Shown: positions 1-10,092, counted from the first letter of the stretch. The stretch: DNA of 64,000 nucleotides from Epsilonproteobacteria bacterium tcs-49 (GCA_002049495.1 LLYS01000012.1:1-64000), one strand, 5' to 3'. Notes: generated by a model not told the origin, from the letters alone. Numbers and translations: made by a program.

Positions 1-77
1 GGAGCAGTAGTTCAGTTGGTTAGAATACCTGCCTGTCACGCAGGGGGTCGCGAGTTCGAGTCTCGTCTGTTCCGCCA
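1..77 (+). tRNA. tRNA-Asp (GUC)
   Basis: Complete cloverleaf. The acceptor arms GGAGCAG and CTGTTCC pair over seven positions (one G-T), the T arm carries GTTCGAGTC, and the anticodon loop CTGTCAC puts GTC at 35-37, which reads Asp codons. The 3' CCA is encoded at 75-77. The first base of the window is the first base of the tRNA, so its promoter lies outside. yidD starts 23 bases downstream on the same strand. Confidence 0.97.
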
Positions 78-99
78 CTTTCATTTTCAAAGTTTATCC

Positions 100-414
100 A
101 TGAAGTACACACTATTAAAGCTTTTATCCCTCTATCAGTATATTTCCAGACTCTTTCCCGCAAGTTGCAGATACTACCCCACCTGTTCGGAGTACGCCAA
201 ATGGCAGTTTGAAAACACACACCCCCTTATCGCTTTTTACCGATCCTTTTTCCGTATATGCCGCTGCAATCAACTCTTTGACGGGGGGATCGATTATCCC
301 AAGGGAAAATTCATCTTTAAAGATCCAACTTATGGTAAGATTACAACGGTACGCTACTGGTACGTGCCGACGACGAAAGCAAAAGAATTTTATATCATAA
401 AGAGTTTTGATTAA
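100..414 (+). CDS. yidD: YidD membrane protein insertion efficiency factor
   Basis: 104-residue protein of the YidD (DUF37) family, a small membrane-associated factor that helps YidC-dependent membrane protein insertion. The family hallmark [10 protein letters not shown] is at residues ~24-33, followed by the GGxDYP motif. The frame stays open upstream into the tRNA, but the ATG at 100 is the only sensible start since anything earlier would translate the tRNA. The stop overlaps the start of lgt (TAATG), so the two are translationally coupled. Partners yidC, rnpA and rpmH, common neighbours elsewhere, are not visible here. Confidence 0.9.
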   Translation: MKYTLLKLLSLYQYISRLFPASCRYYPTCSEYAKWQFENTHPLIAFYRSFFRICRCNQLFDGGIDYPKGKFIFKDPTYGKITTVRYWYVPTTKAKEFYIIKSFD

Positions 415-1235
415 TGGAGTTTTGGAACAATATATATGACCATTTCGATCCCGTAGCGCTGGATCTGGGGTTTATCAATATCCACTGGTACGGGCTGATG
501 TACGTCGCGGCTTTGCTCGTGGCGCTTTTTACGGCAAAGTGGTTTGTCAAAAAAGATAAAATCCCCATCTCCGACAATCTTTTGGAAACCTACTTTATCT
601 ATGTCGAAATCGGCGTGATCCTGGGGGCCCGGCTGGGGTATGTTTTTATCTACTCCACCGACACGCTTTACTATATCACCCACCCCTGGCAAATTTTCAA
701 CCCCTTTATCGGCGGACAGTTTACGGGAATCAGCGGGATGAGTTACCACGGCGCGGTGATCGGATTTTTACTCGCTTCCTGGCTTTTTAGCAAGCGCCAC
801 GATTTCAGTTTCGGCAAACTGATGGATCTGGTAGCGCTGAGCATCCCCATGGGCTATATTTTCGGCCGTATCGGCAACTTTTTAAATCAGGAGCTTATCG
901 GGCGCCCCACCGACTCCCCTTTTGGTATCTACGTCAACGGTATTTTGCGCCACCCCTCGCAACTTTATGAAGCGCTCCTTGAGGGGCTGCTGATCGCCGC
1001 GGTTTTATTTGTATACAGACACTATAAAAAAGTCGACGGGGAGTTGATGGCGCTGTACGGCGCGCTGTACGGGATCGCCCGCTTTGTAGCGGAGGTTTTT
1101 CGCGCCCCCGATCCGCAGATCGGGTTCCTGTGCTGCGGCATGACCATGGGGCAGCTGCTCTCGGCATTGATGATCCTCGCCGGGATCGCGACCTTTGCCT
1201 ATCTGCGGCGCGGCTCTTTCGCCAAAGCGAAGTAG
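414..1235 (+). CDS. lgt: Prolipoprotein diacylglyceryl transferase Lgt
   Basis: 273 residues, normal length for Lgt, the inner-membrane enzyme that transfers diacylglycerol from phosphatidylglycerol to the lipobox cysteine of prolipoproteins. Several hydrophobic segments are visible, the Lgt signature [15 protein letters not shown] lies at ~151-165, and [12 protein letters not shown] follows near residue 180. ATG overlaps the yidD stop. The 3' end overlaps the convergent ThiE-like gene by 37 bases, so there is no room for a terminator between them. Confidence 0.95.
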   Translation: MEFWNNIYDHFDPVALDLGFINIHWYGLMYVAALLVALFTAKWFVKKDKIPISDNLLETYFIYVEIGVILGARLGYVFIYSTDTLYYITHPWQIFNPFIGGQFTGISGMSYHGAVIGFLLASWLFSKRHDFSFGKLMDLVALSIPMGYIFGRIGNFLNQELIGRPTDSPFGIYVNGILRHPSQLYEALLEGLLIAAVLFVYRHYKKVDGELMALYGALYGIARFVAEVFRAPDPQIGFLCCGMTMGQLLSALMILAGIATFAYLRRGSFAKAK

Positions 1236-1750
1236 CGGATCGAAGCGAAACCGTAGGGGCGAACCCTCTCCAGCGCTTCAAGCTGCTTCTCCCCCACGAT
1301 GCCCCCCAAAGCGATCACCTTGATCTTGACACGCTTGAGCAGATATTTCAAACGTTCAACGCCCAGCGGTTTGCCTTTGCCGGGGGTTGCGAAGATAGGA
1401 CTGTAGGTGACGGCGTCGGCTCCGAGCTTTTGCGCGCGCTTGACCTCTTCGATGCTGTGGCAACTGATGACGGTAAAGAGTTTTGCGCGTTTTGCCGTTA
1501 ATATTTGATCGAACTGATCGCTTCGCAGATGCACCCCGTCCGCTTTCAGGCGCTTTGCCAGCATCACCTCCCCGTGCAGCAAACGTTTTGCGTCGAGTTT
1601 TTGGGCAAGAAACTGTTTTGCGTATCCGGCGTAGTTTCCCGTCTCTTTGTCGCGAAAAACGATAAAATCGCTTTGGATAGCGTGTAGATAGTTGAGGAAC
1701 TGTTCCTGATTATCGTAGTATTTTGGATCGGTGATAGCGTAGCGAACTAT
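1199..1750 (-). CDS. ThiE/TenI-like thiamine phosphate synthase, start codon unclear
   Basis: TIM-barrel protein of the ThiE/TenI type. Visible motifs are [22 protein letters not shown] and IALGGI, which match the phosphate- and HMP-PP-binding loops of thiamine phosphate synthase. The first canonical start in frame is a TTG at 1582, which would give only 127 residues and remove the first strand and helix. Family-like sequence ([13 protein letters not shown]) continues upstream in the same frame with no ATG, GTG or TTG until a stop at 1754-1756. The best candidate is an AUA codon at 1748-1750 that overlaps the stop of the upstream gene; that start gives 183 residues. A truncated or inactivated gene is the alternative. 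Convergent overlap with lgt at the 3' end. Confidence 0.7.
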   Translation of the reverse strand: MVRYAITDPKYYDNQEQFLNYLHAIQSDFIVFRDKETGNYAGYAKQFLAQKLDAKRLLHGEVMLAKRLKADGVHLRSDQFDQILTAKRAKLFTVISCHSIEEVKRAQKLGADAVTYSPIFATPGKGKPLGVERLKYLLKRVKIKVIALGGIVGEKQLEALERVRPYGFASIRYFALAKEPRRR

Positions 1751-2016
1751 TTTTCAATACCTTTTAAAATATCGCTGAGGATCTTTGTCTGCTTTTGCAT
1801 CTCCACATATTTGTCAAGACGGAGAAAGAAAAACTCTAAAAGTGTAACGAAAAAGAGTCCGAAGAGTGAACCTACGAAGGTGAAGATAACGGCGTAGAAA
1901 AAGCCGTATTTAATTCCCGTAAGAAATCCGAAGGCCGCCCCGATGGCGACTAAAGCCCATGCGACCCCCAGTAGAAAGTTTATGATGAACCCGAGAAATT
2001 TCGTGGAAACTCTCAA
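1747..2016 (-). CDS. Small membrane protein downstream of atpB
   Basis: 89 residues with two to three hydrophobic segments (about residues 8-32 and 38-65), rich in Phe, Gly and Ala, followed by a charged C-terminal helix. I do not recognise a named family. It follows atpB by a few bases with a TTG start (the ATG options would cut into the first membrane segment), and the ThiE-like frame overlaps its stop, so the three are probably one transcript. Position after a lone atpB suggests a membrane role, but no function can be assigned. Confidence 0.75.
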   Translation of the reverse strand: MRVSTKFLGFIINFLLGVAWALVAIGAAFGFLTGIKYGFFYAVIFTFVGSLFGLFFVTLLEFFFLRLDKYVEMQKQTKILSDILKGIEK

Positions 2017-2018
2017 GG

Positions 2019-2699
2019 TTAATGGGATTCCTCATGCAGCATAACCGCGCCTGCGAGGTATACGTATGAAAGCATCATAAAGATAAACGCTTGCAAAAAC
2101 GCCATAAACGTCAGCAGCACATACGCCGGAAGCGGTACGAGATAGGGTGCGAGCATAAGTAGTACCCACAAGAAAAGATCGTCCCCTCTTACGTTACCGA
2201 ACAAACGGAAAGAGAGAGAAACGATTCTTGAGATGTGCGAAACGATCTCGATCGGGAACATCAGCGGCGCCAACCATTTTACGGGTCCTGCGAAATGCGC
2301 GATATAGCTCCCGAGACCGTTTTTGCGTACCCCCTCAAAGTTGTAGTAGAAAAATACGATCAAAGTCAACGGAAGCGTGAAGTTGATATTTGCCGTGGGT
2401 GATTCAAACCCGGGAATAATACCGATAACGTTGCTTACGAAGATAAACAGCCCGAGCGTAGCGATCAAAGGCAGGTATTTGCGTGCGTTGCTTGCTCCTA
2501 CAACGTCTTTACCCATACCCAGTACCCCCTGCAGGTACGCTTCCAATACGTTTTGCGTTCCCGTGGGAACAACTTTCATGCTAGCCGTTGCGGCTTTTGC
2601 GAGAAATAGGGTTATAAACGCAGCCAAGAGTGTGTGCCCCATGAAAATAAACCAGTGACTGTGATTTATAGCACCTATAAATGTAAAAATCCCTTCCAT
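2019..2699 (-). CDS. atpB: ATP synthase F0 subunit a
   Basis: 226-residue integral membrane subunit a of F-type ATP synthase, which forms the proton half-channels facing the c-ring. The conserved C-terminal segment contains [14 protein letters not shown] with the essential stator arginine, and further helices follow to the C-terminus ending in LHEESH. Five to six hydrophobic segments are visible. No other atp gene is nearby; a lone atpB separated from the main atp operon is the usual arrangement in Campylobacterota and supports the taxonomic placement. Confidence 0.95.
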   Translation of the reverse strand: MEGIFTFIGAINHSHWFIFMGHTLLAAFITLFLAKAATASMKVVPTGTQNVLEAYLQGVLGMGKDVVGASNARKYLPLIATLGLFIFVSNVIGIIPGFESPTANINFTLPLTLIVFFYYNFEGVRKNGLGSYIAHFAGPVKWLAPLMFPIEIVSHISRIVSLSFRLFGNVRGDDLFLWVLLMLAPYLVPLPAYVLLTFMAFLQAFIFMMLSYVYLAGAVMLHEESH

Positions 2700-2793
2700 C
2701 AGATTCCTTTTGTATGCTAATTTGCGCTTATTTTATCCAAATGATCTTAAAAAAGGACTTAATAGCGCTTCAGTTTCCGCACCCGTGGTGCGT

Positions 2794-3534
2794 TCAGTAA
2801 CTCCCCTCTTCATATTCTATTCCGTTGTTCCGCAGATAGGAGGTAAAGAGTTCATAATACTTTCGCGCTTCGCTTTTTTCATAACTGGCGACGGAGATCA
2901 CGGCTACCCTTTTGTCCCCGACAAACTTCGGCAAAGAGGAGAGATCGATATGTTCAGGTACCCGTTTCATCACGTCGATGAGATAGTTTTCGCTGGTAAA
3001 CGCCCGCAGCGTATAGCGGTGCAGCTGCCGGTTTTTGGGGTAAAACTCCTCCAGTGCCTGCGTGATCATGGAATGTGCCATTTCGGGGAAGCCGGGGGTA
3101 AAGAAAAACCGATCATCCACTTGAAAACCCGGAACGTTGTTAACCACGTTATCGAGCAGTTTCGCCCCCTTGGGCAGCATCGCCATCTTGATCCGGTGGG
3201 GATAGGCATCCTCGCCGAACTGCTGCAAAATGCGCTCTTTGGCTTCGGCATGTTCATAGAGTTTTCCATCATCCAGCGCCTCCGCCGCGCACTGCCTGGT
3301 ATAATCATCGGGAGTCGCCCCGATCCCGCCGAAGCAAAACAGCACCGCCTCGGGATCCTTTGCCACCTGCTTGATCGACTCGACGATCAGCGCCGGATCG
3401 TCTTTGATGATATGACATCCCCAAAACTCCCAGCCGCGCTTTTGCAGCTGGGAACTGACAAATTCAAAATGGGCGTCCCGGCGCCGTCTGTTGAGGATTT
3501 CACTGCCGATAATCAAAGCATAAAAGCGTTTCAT
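2794..3534 (-). CDS. CinA-like molybdopterin-binding domain protein
   Basis: 246 residues. The N-terminal part begins with a strand and GSEIL, and GGIGATPDDYTRQ at ~70-82 matches the MoCF-biosynthesis/CinA signature (GGxGPTxDD). Only the N-terminal nucleotide/molybdopterin-binding domain of CinA is present, without the C-terminal nicotinamide-nucleotide amidase domain. Such stand-alone proteins are annotated as competence/damage-inducible protein A-like; actual substrate unknown. Good spacing to atpB suggests a separate transcript. An apparently open plus-strand frame covering this gene is only its antisense shadow. Confidence 0.85.
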   Translation of the reverse strand: MKRFYALIIGSEILNRRRRDAHFEFVSSQLQKRGWEFWGCHIIKDDPALIVESIKQVAKDPEAVLFCFGGIGATPDDYTRQCAAEALDDGKLYEHAEAKERILQQFGEDAYPHRIKMAMLPKGAKLLDNVVNNVPGFQVDDRFFFTPGFPEMAHSMITQALEEFYPKNRQLHRYTLRAFTSENYLIDVMKRVPEHIDLSSLPKFVGDKRVAVISVASYEKSEARKYYELFTSYLRNNGIEYEEGSY

Positions 3535-3687
3535 CGATCTCCTTATTATATCTATTTCTTTTCCTTATTTTATCCAAAACGGATGACATTTTGTTATCTG
3601 TATTTGACCCTTTGTAGCAATTTCGGTACGATTGAGAAAAGTTTGTGCCCAACGGCTTGTATACAGCGCAACCGTCAAGGAGATGCG

Positions 3688-6222
3688 ATGACCCGAGACG
3701 AACTCAAAAAGTACAACGGCAAGAATGGACAAAAAGCCTACGTCGCCTACAAAGGCAAGGTTTACGACGTCACCGACAGTACGCTGTGGCAAAACGGTGA
3801 ACATGAACAGATGCACCAAGCCGGCAGGGACTTGACCGATGCCATGAAAGCCGCCCCCCACGGCGCCGGTGTTTTCAAAGGTTTCAAAGAGGTCGGCGAG
3901 CTGGAGGAAAGCAAAGAGCAATCCGCGCAAAGCCAAAGTGCCCCCGCAACTTTGAACGCTTTATATAAACGCTTTCACCCCCACCCCATGAGCGTGCATT
4001 TTCCCATCGCCCTGCATCTGTTTGCGGCCTTTTTCAACCTGCTTTTCCTTTTCGACAAAAGCCAGACTTGGGAACAGCTGGTCTTTTACTCCCTCTCCAT
4101 CTCCACGCTGATGGGAGTGTTTGCCATGATAACGGGCATTATGAGTTGGAAGATCAACTACGCCTTTTCGGCTTCAAAGATCTTTAAACAAAAGCTCTAT
4201 CTCTCAATCCTCACGCTGGGACTTGGTATCGTTGCCCTTATCATCTACTTTGCCGATACCGACGCGGTTTACGAGATATCGGGCTGGGGTGTCGTTTATC
4301 ACGCTATCGTCTTTGTTACGGCACTGACGGTGATCATGCTGGGTTACCTCGGCGGAATCATCGCCTGGGGGAGCAAATCCGCTTCCGGCGGCGCAAAAGG
4401 CGCTACAAAAAGAAAAGAGCAAAGCGCTCAAAATTTGACGGTTCAAAATAGAAAACGCGAACGCTACACCTTTGCGCCCCAAAACACCGCCACCGCTTTG
4501 CAGCTGCCGTCTCTGCCCCTGCAAAGCATGAACGCACCGGGGTCCCGAAAACCTTTTAAAGAGCTCAATATCCAGATAGGCGGTCCGGCGGGAGCGGGGA
4601 TCAATACCGTGGAGCGCCTGGTGAGCGAAGCGCTCAAAGCCCAGAAACTGTGCCACTTTATCACCAGTGAATTTATGTCCCGGGTCCGCGGGGGCAGCAA
4701 CACCACTTTTATCCGTATCGCGGAAGATGCGGTGGCCGCACCCCTATGGCAAGCCGATATCTTTATCGCTTTGGATGAGCAAGCGTACGAACACTCCAGA
4801 TCCAGAGTCAAAGATGCGGTCGTCATCACCGACAAGAACAACAAGATAGCGGCGAAAAATCTTATCAAAATCCCCGTAAAAGAGAGTGTGAAGGATTTGG
4901 GCTCCCTCTATGAAAACAGTTTCGCATTCGGCTTTCTGTGCGCCTATATCGGTATCGACGAGCGCAACGGCAAGCACGCGGTAAAGACGCTCTTTAAAGA
5001 CAAAAATGAACAAAACAACCTCAAAGCCTTCGATCTGGGTTTCCGTGCCTTTTCGGAAAAAAGCGACTTCAACCTCAGAAGCTTTGCGCAAAACCAGGGA
5101 GAGGGCGGCTATCTCAGCGGAAACGAATCGATCGGCTTTGGGTTTTTAAGCGGCGGGGTCAATTTCATCTCCTCCTACCCCATGTCTCCCTCCACGGGCG
5201 TCTTTACCTTTTTAGCCGGTATGGGAAAAACTTTTCCACTGGTGCTGGAACAAGCCGAGGACGAGATAGCGGCGCTGAATATGGTGATCGGTGCCTGGTA
5301 CGCCGGCGGCAGGGGATTGACCACCACCTCCGGCGGCGGATTTTCTTTGATGAGTGAAGCGCTGAGCCTGGCGGGGATGAGCGAAACCCCCGCACTCGTC
5401 TACCTCGCCCAGCGCCCCGGTCCCGCCACGGGTCTGGCCACGCGGACCGAACAGGGAGATCTCAATCTCGCTCTGCACGCGGGACACGGCAACTTTCCGC
5501 GCCTGATCCTGGCTCCCGGCGACAGTGAGGAAGCCACCCTCCTTGCCCACTACGGGGCGGACTTTGCCGATTATTTCCAAATCCCCGTCATCTATATGGC
5601 CGATCAATTTTTCGCCGATTCCATACGCTATGCTCCCAAGCTGGATTTCGACGCCCTTCCCGAACAAAACTTCATAACCCCCAGCAAGCGCAACTACCGT
5701 CGCTACGCGGATACGGACAGCGGTCTCTCCCCCCGCGCCATCCCCGGATACGGCGAAGGGATCGTGCGGGCCACCAGCGGGGAGCACTCCCAAAACGGAC
5801 AGATTACCGAAGATTATGAAATCAGAAACCAAGACAACGCCAAGCGGGCACGCAAACTGCAAACCCTGCGCGAGCACGCCCTGGCTCCCCAGGTAACAGA
5901 GGGAGAAAACTCCGTAGCGCTTGTGGGATGGGGATCAACGAAATCCGTCATCGCCGAAGTCGCCGCAAAACTGGGACTGAGCGCGGTGCATTTTTACTGG
6001 CTTTATCCCCTGAATGAAAAACACCTCGAACCGTTAAAGGCTTACGATAAACTCATCGTCGTAGAAAACAACGACAACGGCCAATTCCAAGATCTGCTGC
6101 GGCTGCACGGCATCCGGTGCCACGCTTTCATCGGCAAAGCGGACGGCTTTTGCTTCTTTAGCGACGAACTCCGTGACAGGGTCAACGAGCATCTATATGC
6201 AAAGGAGGATTCCCATGGCTAG
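3688..6222 (+). CDS. Cytochrome b5-DUF2231-2-oxoacid oxidoreductase gamma/alpha fusion
   Basis: 844 residues from an ATG with a strong RBS (AAGGAG at 3677-3682). Residues ~1-72 form a prokaryotic cytochrome b5-like domain with candidate heme histidines in GEHEQMHQAGRD (38-49) and AAPHG (55-59). Residues ~97-228 are a four-helix DUF2231 membrane domain opening with HPHPMSVHFPIAL. After a Ser/Ala/Gln/Arg-rich linker (~229-285) comes a complete KorA-type subunit: gamma domain (IQIGGPAGAGI at ~295-305, SRVRGGSN) and alpha/pyrophosphate domain (YPMSPST, QRPGPATGLATRTEQGD). Reading is continuous with no stop. An internal start at ATG 4528 (residue 281) would give an ordinary KorA but has no visible RBS. 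If the fusion is real, a TPP enzyme normally soluble would be tied to the membrane and a heme. korB follows with an 8-base overlap. Confidence 0.8.
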   Translation: MTRDELKKYNGKNGQKAYVAYKGKVYDVTDSTLWQNGEHEQMHQAGRDLTDAMKAAPHGAGVFKGFKEVGELEESKEQSAQSQSAPATLNALYKRFHPHPMSVHFPIALHLFAAFFNLLFLFDKSQTWEQLVFYSLSISTLMGVFAMITGIMSWKINYAFSASKIFKQKLYLSILTLGLGIVALIIYFADTDAVYEISGWGVVYHAIVFVTALTVIMLGYLGGIIAWGSKSASGGAKGATKRKEQSAQNLTVQNRKRERYTFAPQNTATALQLPSLPLQSMNAPGSRKPFKELNIQIGGPAGAGINTVERLVSEALKAQKLCHFITSEFMSRVRGGSNTTFIRIAEDAVAAPLWQADIFIALDEQAYEHSRSRVKDAVVITDKNNKIAAKNLIKIPVKESVKDLGSLYENSFAFGFLCAYIGIDERNGKHAVKTLFKDKNEQNNLKAFDLGFRAFSEKSDFNLRSFAQNQGEGGYLSGNESIGFGFLSGGVNFISSYPMSPSTGVFTFLAGMGKTFPLVLEQAEDEIAALNMVIGAWYAGGRGLTTTSGGGFSLMSEALSLAGMSETPALVYLAQRPGPATGLATRTEQGDLNLALHAGHGNFPRLILAPGDSEEATLLAHYGADFADYFQIPVIYMADQFFADSIRYAPKLDFDALPEQNFITPSKRNYRRYADTDSGLSPRAIPGYGEGIVRATSGEHSQNGQITEDYEIRNQDNAKRARKLQTLREHALAPQVTEGENSVALVGWGSTKSVIAEVAAKLGLSAVHFYWLYPLNEKHLEPLKAYDKLIVVENNDNGQFQDLLRLHGIRCHAFIGKADGFCFFSDELRDRVNEHLYAKEDSHG

Positions 6223-7057
6223 ACGATTCGACAACCCCGATCAACCCATCAGCTGGTGCCCGGGCTGCGGTAACTTCATCATCTTAAACCTGCTCAAAAC
6301 GGTTTTTGAGGAGTTGGATTTTGCCCGAAGCGAAGTAGTGATCGCCTCAGGCATCGGCCAAGCGGCCAGAACACCCTATTATATGGATGCCAATATGTTC
6401 GCGGGGCTGCACGGCAGAGCGATCCCCATGGCCACCGGGATGAAATCGGCAAACCCAAAACTTACCGTCGTCGCCGAAGGGGGTGATGGGGATATGTACG
6501 GTGAAGGGGGCAACCACTTTCTCAACGCCGTCAGACGGGATATGGATATGGTCAACATCGTACACAACAACATGGTTTACGGCTTGACCAAGGGGCAAGC
6601 TTCCCCCACCAGCCAAAAGGGTTTTACCACCAAGGTCCAGGTAGACGGGGTCAGCAACGAACCTTTCAACCCCTTAAGTATCGCCCTTGCAGCGGGAGCG
6701 GGGTTTGTCGCTAGAATCAGCGTCACCGATTTCGACCACGCCAAAGAGGTGCTTAAGCGCGCCTTTACCTACGAGGGATACGCCCTGGTCGATATCTTCC
6801 AACCCTGCGTCACTTTCAACAAAGTCAACGGATACGATTTTTTTGAAAAGCACACGTACAAACTGGGCCAGGATCACGACATGGGCGATTTCTCCCAGGC
6901 GATGGAAAAAGCGATGGAGAAGGCCCCCTTTCCCCTGGGGGTATTTTACGAAAAACCTTTAAAAACCTTTACCGCCGCCCACCATATAGAAAAGCCGCTC
7001 TTTGAAAACGTATACGATAAACGGGAGTTGCAAAAACTTTATGATACCATGCTTTAA
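6215..7057 (+). CDS. korB: 2-oxoacid:ferredoxin oxidoreductase beta subunit
   Basis: 280 residues from the ATG at 6215, preceded by AAAGGAGG. Beta subunit carrying the thiamine diphosphate site: CPGCGN at 15-20 contributes two of the Fe-S cysteines, and GDGDMYGEGGNHF (~88-100) is the TPP/Mg motif. Together with the upstream gamma/alpha polypeptide it makes a two-gene Kor-type enzyme that oxidises or, in the reductive TCA cycle, carboxylates 2-oxoacids such as 2-oxoglutarate. Exact substrate cannot be read from the sequence. No separate ferredoxin-like delta subunit is adjacent. Confidence 0.92.
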   Translation: MARRFDNPDQPISWCPGCGNFIILNLLKTVFEELDFARSEVVIASGIGQAARTPYYMDANMFAGLHGRAIPMATGMKSANPKLTVVAEGGDGDMYGEGGNHFLNAVRRDMDMVNIVHNNMVYGLTKGQASPTSQKGFTTKVQVDGVSNEPFNPLSIALAAGAGFVARISVTDFDHAKEVLKRAFTYEGYALVDIFQPCVTFNKVNGYDFFEKHTYKLGQDHDMGDFSQAMEKAMEKAPFPLGVFYEKPLKTFTAAHHIEKPLFENVYDKRELQKLYDTML

Positions 7058-7071
7058 AAAGGGGTGTATAT

Positions 7072-7093
7072 GCCCGTCCCTCGCGGGGCGGGC
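7072..7093. terminator. Strong hairpin between korB and adk
   Basis: GCCCGTCCC (7072-7080) and GGGGCGGGC (7085-7093) form a nine-pair GC-rich stem with a TCGC tetraloop between convergent korB and adk. No clear U-tract follows on either strand, so it is a probable but not textbook terminator. Confidence 0.5.
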
Positions 7094-7132
7094 GCAAAGA
7101 AAGAAAAGACCTGCTTTAACAGATCGGTAAGA

Positions 7133-7702
7133 TTATGCGTTTGCCTTGATAAACTCTTCCATATCGCTTACGATCGCTTCGATAGTACGCTCGCCGTCGA
7201 TCACTTTCAGCAAACCTTTGTCCGTATAAAACTTTTGGATCGCTTCCAAAGGCTCCGTATAGACTTTCATTCTGTTGTAGAAAACTTCCTCATTATCGTC
7301 AGCCCCTCTTGCTCTGTCAAGGACTCTGTCTTTAGCCGTTTCCTCACTGACGTATACTTCGATAACGGAGGTAAGTTCGATACCGGCTTCATTGTTCAGC
7401 ACCTTGTCCAGGGCTTCCATCTGCTCGGTACTTCTGGGGAAACCGTCGATGAGAATGACGTTGTCGTCGCAGTTTTTGATAGCGCTTACAACCGTATCGA
7501 TTACGATATCCAAAGGAACGAGGTTGCCTTTGGAGATAAAGCTGTCGATCGTAGCGCCAAGCTGTGATCCGCTTGCCACTTCCGCACGGAGCATATCGCC
7601 CGTAGAGTAGTGCGTAATCCCGTCGTTATTCTCCGCGATCATGCTCGCATCAGTCGTTTTTCCGCTTCCGGGAGCACCGATTACAAGAAAAAGTTTTTTC
7701 AT
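7133..7702 (-). CDS. adk: Adenylate kinase
   Basis: 189 residues, short-type adenylate kinase without a zinc LID. Interconverts ATP + AMP and 2 ADP. P-loop [11 protein letters not shown] is at ~8-18, the AMP-binding YSTGDMLR follows at ~32-39, and DGFPRS is at ~85-90. ATG at 7702. Single gene between convergent korB and aspS on the same strand upstream. Confidence 0.95.
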   Translation of the reverse strand: MKKLFLVIGAPGSGKTTDASMIAENNDGITHYSTGDMLRAEVASGSQLGATIDSFISKGNLVPLDIVIDTVVSAIKNCDDNVILIDGFPRSTEQMEALDKVLNNEAGIELTSVIEVYVSEETAKDRVLDRARGADDNEEVFYNRMKVYTEPLEAIQKFYTDKGLLKVIDGERTIEAIVSDMEEFIKANA

Positions 7703-7830
7703 AGTAGATCTTCCTTACTGTAGATTTTGTATTCAAGGCCGTTTGTAAAAGCCCGCTGTCAAAAATTTCGAAATTATATCGAAAAAGAGATGATGGTTTT
7801 CTTTGCTGCGTTCACGCTACGAAAGCGAGC

Positions 7831-9579
7831 CTACTGCTCGATCTTTCGTATGCGAAGCGCCAACTCCTTGAGCTGCTCCTTATCCACGGGACTGGGAGCT
7901 TCGGTAAGCACGCACGACGCTCTTTGCGTTTTTGGAAAGGCGATAACGTCACGGATATTATCCCGTTTTGTCAGCAGCATGATCAGCCGGTCAAACCCAA
8001 GCGCAAACCCACCGTGGGGTGGGGCACCGAAGTTGAGCGCCTCAAGCAAAAAGCCGAACTTTTCCTGCGCTTCCTCTTCGCCGATACCGAGCAGGTTAAA
8101 CACCTCCTCCTGCACGTCGGGTTTGTGGATCCTCATGCTGCCCCCGCCCAGTTCGACACCGTTAAGGACGATATCAAAGGCAACCGATTCGATATCTTCG
8201 ATATGCTCTTTGTTGGTATCTTTTGGCATGGTAAAGGGGTGGTGCAGCGCTTTGACTTTGCCCTCCTCCACTTCAAACATGGGAAAATCCACGACCCAGA
8301 GGAAGTTCAGCGCGTCTTTGTCGATCAGATCCATCTGCCGGCCAATCTCCAGGCGCAGTCTGCCCATATAATCCAGGACCTCTTTTTTGTGTCCGGCGCC
8401 GAAAAAGACCACGTCGCCCTCTTTTAGCTCCACCCTCTCAAGCAGAGTCGCCAGGCTCTCTTCACTCAAAAACTTCACGAGCGGTCCTTTAGGGCCTTCG
8501 GCTTTCATCTGGATATACGCCAACCCCTTCGCGCCGAATTTGCGCACGTAGTTTTCAAGCTCTTTCAAATCCTTTCGGCTGAAGTGGTTGTCGCCGCCGT
8601 CGACCTTCAGCGCTTTGATACGGTTGTGCGCCTTGTCTTTGGCGATATTTTTGAAGATATCGTTATTGCTGTCTTCAAAGAGATCGATCACTTCCACCAT
8701 CGGCATCGCAAAGCGCAGATCGGGCTTGTCGCTGCCGTACTTTTCCATCGCCTCATAGTGGCTCATACGTGTAAAAGGCGGTTTTACTTCAGGGTAACCG
8801 CACTCGTTGAAGATCCCCTGGATCATATCTTCGGCCACTTTGATCACCTGCTCCTGATCGCAAAAGCTCAACTCCACGTCTATCTGGGTAAATTCGGGCT
8901 GACGGTCCGCTCTGAGATCTTCGTCGCGGAAACATTTGGCGATCTGGAAGTAGCGGTCAAAACCGCCCACCATCAGCAGCTGCTTAAACAGTTGCGGCGA
9001 TTGGGGAAGCGCGTAAAATTCACCGTTGTGCACCCGGCTGGGGACCAGATAATCCCTCGCGCCTTCGGGCGTGGATTTGGTCAAAATCGGCGTTTCCACC
9101 TCCAAAAAGTTGTTGGCGTCAAGCACTTTGCGTGCCGCCATCGCAGCCTTGCTTCGGATTTTAAACGTATTGTACGCCTCTTTTTGGCGCAGGTCGAGAT
9201 AGCGGTATTTTAAGCGGATCTCCTCGTTGACGCTTTTGTCTCCGAGCGTATAGGGAAGCGGCTTGGAGCGGTTTTCGATCACGAGATCGGTCACGACGAT
9301 CTCGATCTTCCCCGTTTTGAGTTTGGGATTTTCCAACCCCTCACCTCTGGCCCGTACTTTTCCGGTGGCGATCAAGACAAATTCGTCGCGTACCTTTTCC
9401 GCCTCTTTATAGGGCGTTTCATAGGTAGGATCGCAGACAAGCTGGACCACCTCGTCGTTATCTCTCAAATCGATAAAGATGATGCCGCCGTGATCACGGT
9501 AACTGTTTGCCCAGCCGCAAACGGTCACTTCCTGATCGATATGGCTCTCATTTACTTCGCTACAATAGTGCGTTCTCAA
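7831..9579 (-). CDS. aspS: Aspartyl-tRNA synthetase
   Basis: 582 residues from a TTG at 9579 with GAAGGG seven bases upstream; a longer frame exists but the family N-terminus ([10 protein letters not shown]) fits this start. Bacterial-type class II synthetase: N-terminal OB fold with [11 protein letters not shown], motif 2 ([18 protein letters not shown]) and motif 3 (GFDRLIMLL) are all present, plus the bacterial GAD insertion. In lineages lacking AsnRS, such as many Campylobacterota, this enzyme also charges tRNA-Asn and works with GatCAB; that is family knowledge, not shown here. Confidence 0.96.
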   Translation of the reverse strand: MRTHYCSEVNESHIDQEVTVCGWANSYRDHGGIIFIDLRDNDEVVQLVCDPTYETPYKEAEKVRDEFVLIATGKVRARGEGLENPKLKTGKIEIVVTDLVIENRSKPLPYTLGDKSVNEEIRLKYRYLDLRQKEAYNTFKIRSKAAMAARKVLDANNFLEVETPILTKSTPEGARDYLVPSRVHNGEFYALPQSPQLFKQLLMVGGFDRYFQIAKCFRDEDLRADRQPEFTQIDVELSFCDQEQVIKVAEDMIQGIFNECGYPEVKPPFTRMSHYEAMEKYGSDKPDLRFAMPMVEVIDLFEDSNNDIFKNIAKDKAHNRIKALKVDGGDNHFSRKDLKELENYVRKFGAKGLAYIQMKAEGPKGPLVKFLSEESLATLLERVELKEGDVVFFGAGHKKEVLDYMGRLRLEIGRQMDLIDKDALNFLWVVDFPMFEVEEGKVKALHHPFTMPKDTNKEHIEDIESVAFDIVLNGVELGGGSMRIHKPDVQEEVFNLLGIGEEEAQEKFGFLLEALNFGAPPHGGFALGFDRLIMLLTKRDNIRDVIAFPKTQRASCVLTEAPSPVDKEQLKELALRIRKIEQ

Positions 9580-9681
9580 ACTAAAACCCTTCAATGTTTT
9601 TGAGGCGATTATAGCAAAAAAGCCCTTTAATTGAAATTGACATTCCCGCCGGATTTTGTTAGGCTTTGGCAAAAAAGGAAT

Positions 9682-10092
9682 ATGATGCTACGAATTGTAT
9701 TGGCATTTTGTATGGTTGCAGGCTTTGCTGCTGCCCAACAACAGGAAGCGGCGACACCCGCACCCAAAAAACAGCAACAACAGCAGCCGCAAGAGGTCAG
9801 CCTCGATAAAAAAGAGGTACAAAACTTTATGGTCGCTTTTGTACAGATCGCTCAACTGAAGCAGGTTCTTGGACAAAAGCTGCAAACAAAAGACGGTTCA
9901 AAACCCTCCAAAGAGGTACAGAAATCAGTCAATAAAGAGTTTCAAACAAAAGCGCAAAACATCATCAAAAAGGCGGGTTTGAGTATCCAGCGCTATGGAC
10001 AGTATATCCAGCTTCTACAGCAAAGTGACGATTTTAAACAGTTGGTCAAAGGGATCATCGCGCAGATGTCAAACCAACCCGCGAAAAAGTAA
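9682..10092 (+). CDS. Secreted DUF4168-like protein
   Basis: 136 residues beginning with a cleavable signal peptide (hydrophobic core ~4-17, AAA/AQ cleavage region), then a low-complexity Gln/Pro/Ala stretch (~18-40) and a helical domain with the [11 protein letters not shown] and [13 protein letters not shown] repeats typical of DUF4168. RBS AAAGGA precedes tandem ATGs at 9682/9685. Probably periplasmic; molecular role unknown. Its start lies just upstream of divergent aspS, and a strong bidirectional terminator follows. Confidence 0.75.
   Translation: MMLRIVLAFCMVAGFAAAQQQEAATPAPKKQQQQQPQEVSLDKKEVQNFMVAFVQIAQLKQVLGQKLQTKDGSKPSKEVQKSVNKEFQTKAQNIIKKAGLSIQRYGQYIQLLQQSDDFKQLVKGIIAQMSNQPAKK

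Noticed and set aside
1236-1756. Thiamine riboswitch near the ThiE-like gene
   Set aside because: No TPP-box-like conserved segments; the gene is embedded in an operon behind atpB.
2710-3687. Upstream part of the very long open frame before the b5-KorA fusion
   Set aside because: It is antisense to the CinA-like gene, has no RBS or family match; the real start is ATG 3688 with AAGGAG.
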